Assembly (NCBI GenBank): GCA_022572335.1 | Contig: JACZWD010000050.1 | Location: 1-13,688, forward strand | Source: Pseudomonadota bacterium | Lineage (GTDB): Bacteria; Pseudomonadota; Alphaproteobacteria; Rhodospirillales; 2-02-FULL-58-16 | Reading direction: 5' to 3' | Length of the DNA stretch: 13,688 nucleotides | Part shown: piece by piece, positions 13,444-13,688 of the stretch | Layout of the letters: the number at the start of each line of letters is the position of its first letter | Position numbering within the stretch: position 1 is the stretch's first letter | Made by a program: the position numbers and the translations under genes | The notes under the pieces: generated by a model | What the model saw: the letters and a program-made list of their open reading frames with translations, nothing else | The model's database searches: none | Told to the model about the DNA's origin: nothing

Positions 13444-13560
13444 TCAGAGGAGCCCGCCGGCCTTCAGGATCTGGCCAAAGATGGTGCGGAACTGGAAAAG
13501 ATAGGCGGCCAGCGCGGCGCCGACCCAGATCCAGAGCACGACCGGAATCAGCCGCTGCAT
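13444..13560 (-). CDS. 38-aa single-TM membrane microprotein
   Basis: This small gene encodes 38 residues beginning MQRLIPVVLW and ending QILKAGGLL. One hydrophobic segment (about residues 5-23, including IWVGAALAAYLF) is followed by a short basic tail, so it should sit in the inner membrane. The ATG at 13560 is chosen because AAGGGAG lies 7 bases before it, a near-ideal ribosome-binding site; the same frame is open 31 codons further but that extension looks non-coding. It precedes the GT39-like gene by 47 bp on the same strand and may be a partner or accessory of that membrane enzyme. No family recognised. Confidence 0.65.
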   Translation of the reverse strand: MQRLIPVVLWIWVGAALAAYLFQFRTIFGQILKAGGLL

Positions 13561-13578
13561 GTTCGTACTCCCTTGCAC

Positions 13579-13600
13579 GATTTCGCGCATCATACGACGG
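13579..13600 (-). promoter_or_regulatory. possible -10 region for the microprotein-GT39 operon
   Basis: The minus strand carries a TATGAT hexamer (about 13590-13595), a good -10 match, about 30 bases before the microprotein ATG. No convincing -35 is visible (CCGGAA at 17-bp spacing), so this is tentative. Confidence 0.3.
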
Positions 13601-13628
13601 TCTTGCGAGGTTTCCGGCGAGGAGCGCG

Positions 13629-13664
13629 GCGCGCCGTGATGGTGGAGCATCACAAGCGGCGCGC
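13629..13664. other. large bulged hairpin upstream of the microprotein gene
   Basis: GCGCGCC-GTGATG (13629-13641) pairs with CATCAC (13648-13653) and GGCGCGC (13658-13664), giving 13 base pairs with a 4-base bulge and a 6-base loop. It lies 69 bases before the microprotein start. It may be a terminator without T-run for an upstream gene outside the window, or a leader structure. Confidence 0.5.
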
Positions 13665-13688
13665 GACGACGCCGGGGGCCGCGGGGGC

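Noticed and set aside
12356..13504. Plus-strand open frame opposite the GT39-like gene
   Set aside because: It is shadow composition, while the minus strand encodes a coherent multi-TM protein with a DADSLTYHF loop.
1..13688. CRISPR array, tRNA, rRNA or phage integrase
   Set aside because: No regularly spaced repeats, no cloverleaf-like sequences, no rRNA stretches and no integrase motifs were seen on either strand.

Overview
The window is GC-rich DNA (about two thirds G+C by eye) with the gene content of a surface or exopolysaccharide locus. The pairing of an EPS-associated MarR-type regulator with a NusG/RfaH-like protein, together with codon use and protein similarity, suggests an alphaproteobacterium, probably Rhodospirillales-like. 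This placement is inference; no rRNA or other taxonomic marker is present.

Left block (1-4290), all on the minus strand: a promoter with two operator-like palindromes; a winged-HTH regulator (3565-4209); a specialised NusG paralogue (3057-3560); a hairpin-rich leader carrying an ops-like GCGGTAGCGTG element; legB (UDP-GlcNAc 4,6-dehydratase type) and legC (PLP aminotransferase). These last two are the first steps of legionaminic-acid-type nonulosonate synthesis. The next two pathway genes are ruined: the first 43 codons of neuC/legG run straight into an internal piece of neuB/legI, which also stops early. As it stands here the pathway can reach a 4-amino-sugar nucleotide but not a nonulosonic acid.

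Middle block (4285-6860): an AT-richer patch of foreign or decayed DNA. A 56-bp direct repeat (4285-4340 and 5496-5551, one mismatch) brackets an IS transposase relic and a membrane-anchored protein of unknown function. Just beyond lies a short relic of a second copy of the membrane glycosyltransferase encoded at 6863-8818. A plus-strand gene for a two-TM transglutaminase-like protein (5816-6751) follows.

Right block (6863-13688): a minus-strand pair (SDR epimerase then multi-TM GT-C-like protein, 3 bp apart); a plus-strand O-antigen ligase/polymerase family protein diverging from it; and a minus-strand pair (38-aa membrane microprotein then a GT39/ArnT-like multi-TM protein), whose 3' end overlaps the ligase gene tail to tail by 26 bp. 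Together these are polymerisation and lipid-linked sugar transfer functions for a cell-surface glycan.

The most notable observations are the candidate regulatory circuit (autoregulated HTH-Rossmann regulator, NusG paralogue and ops-like leader element), the neuC/neuB collapse, the repeat-bounded island, the glycosyltransferase relic, and palindromic elements of similar design in the leader and inside a coding sequence. No tRNA, rRNA, CRISPR array or integrase was seen.
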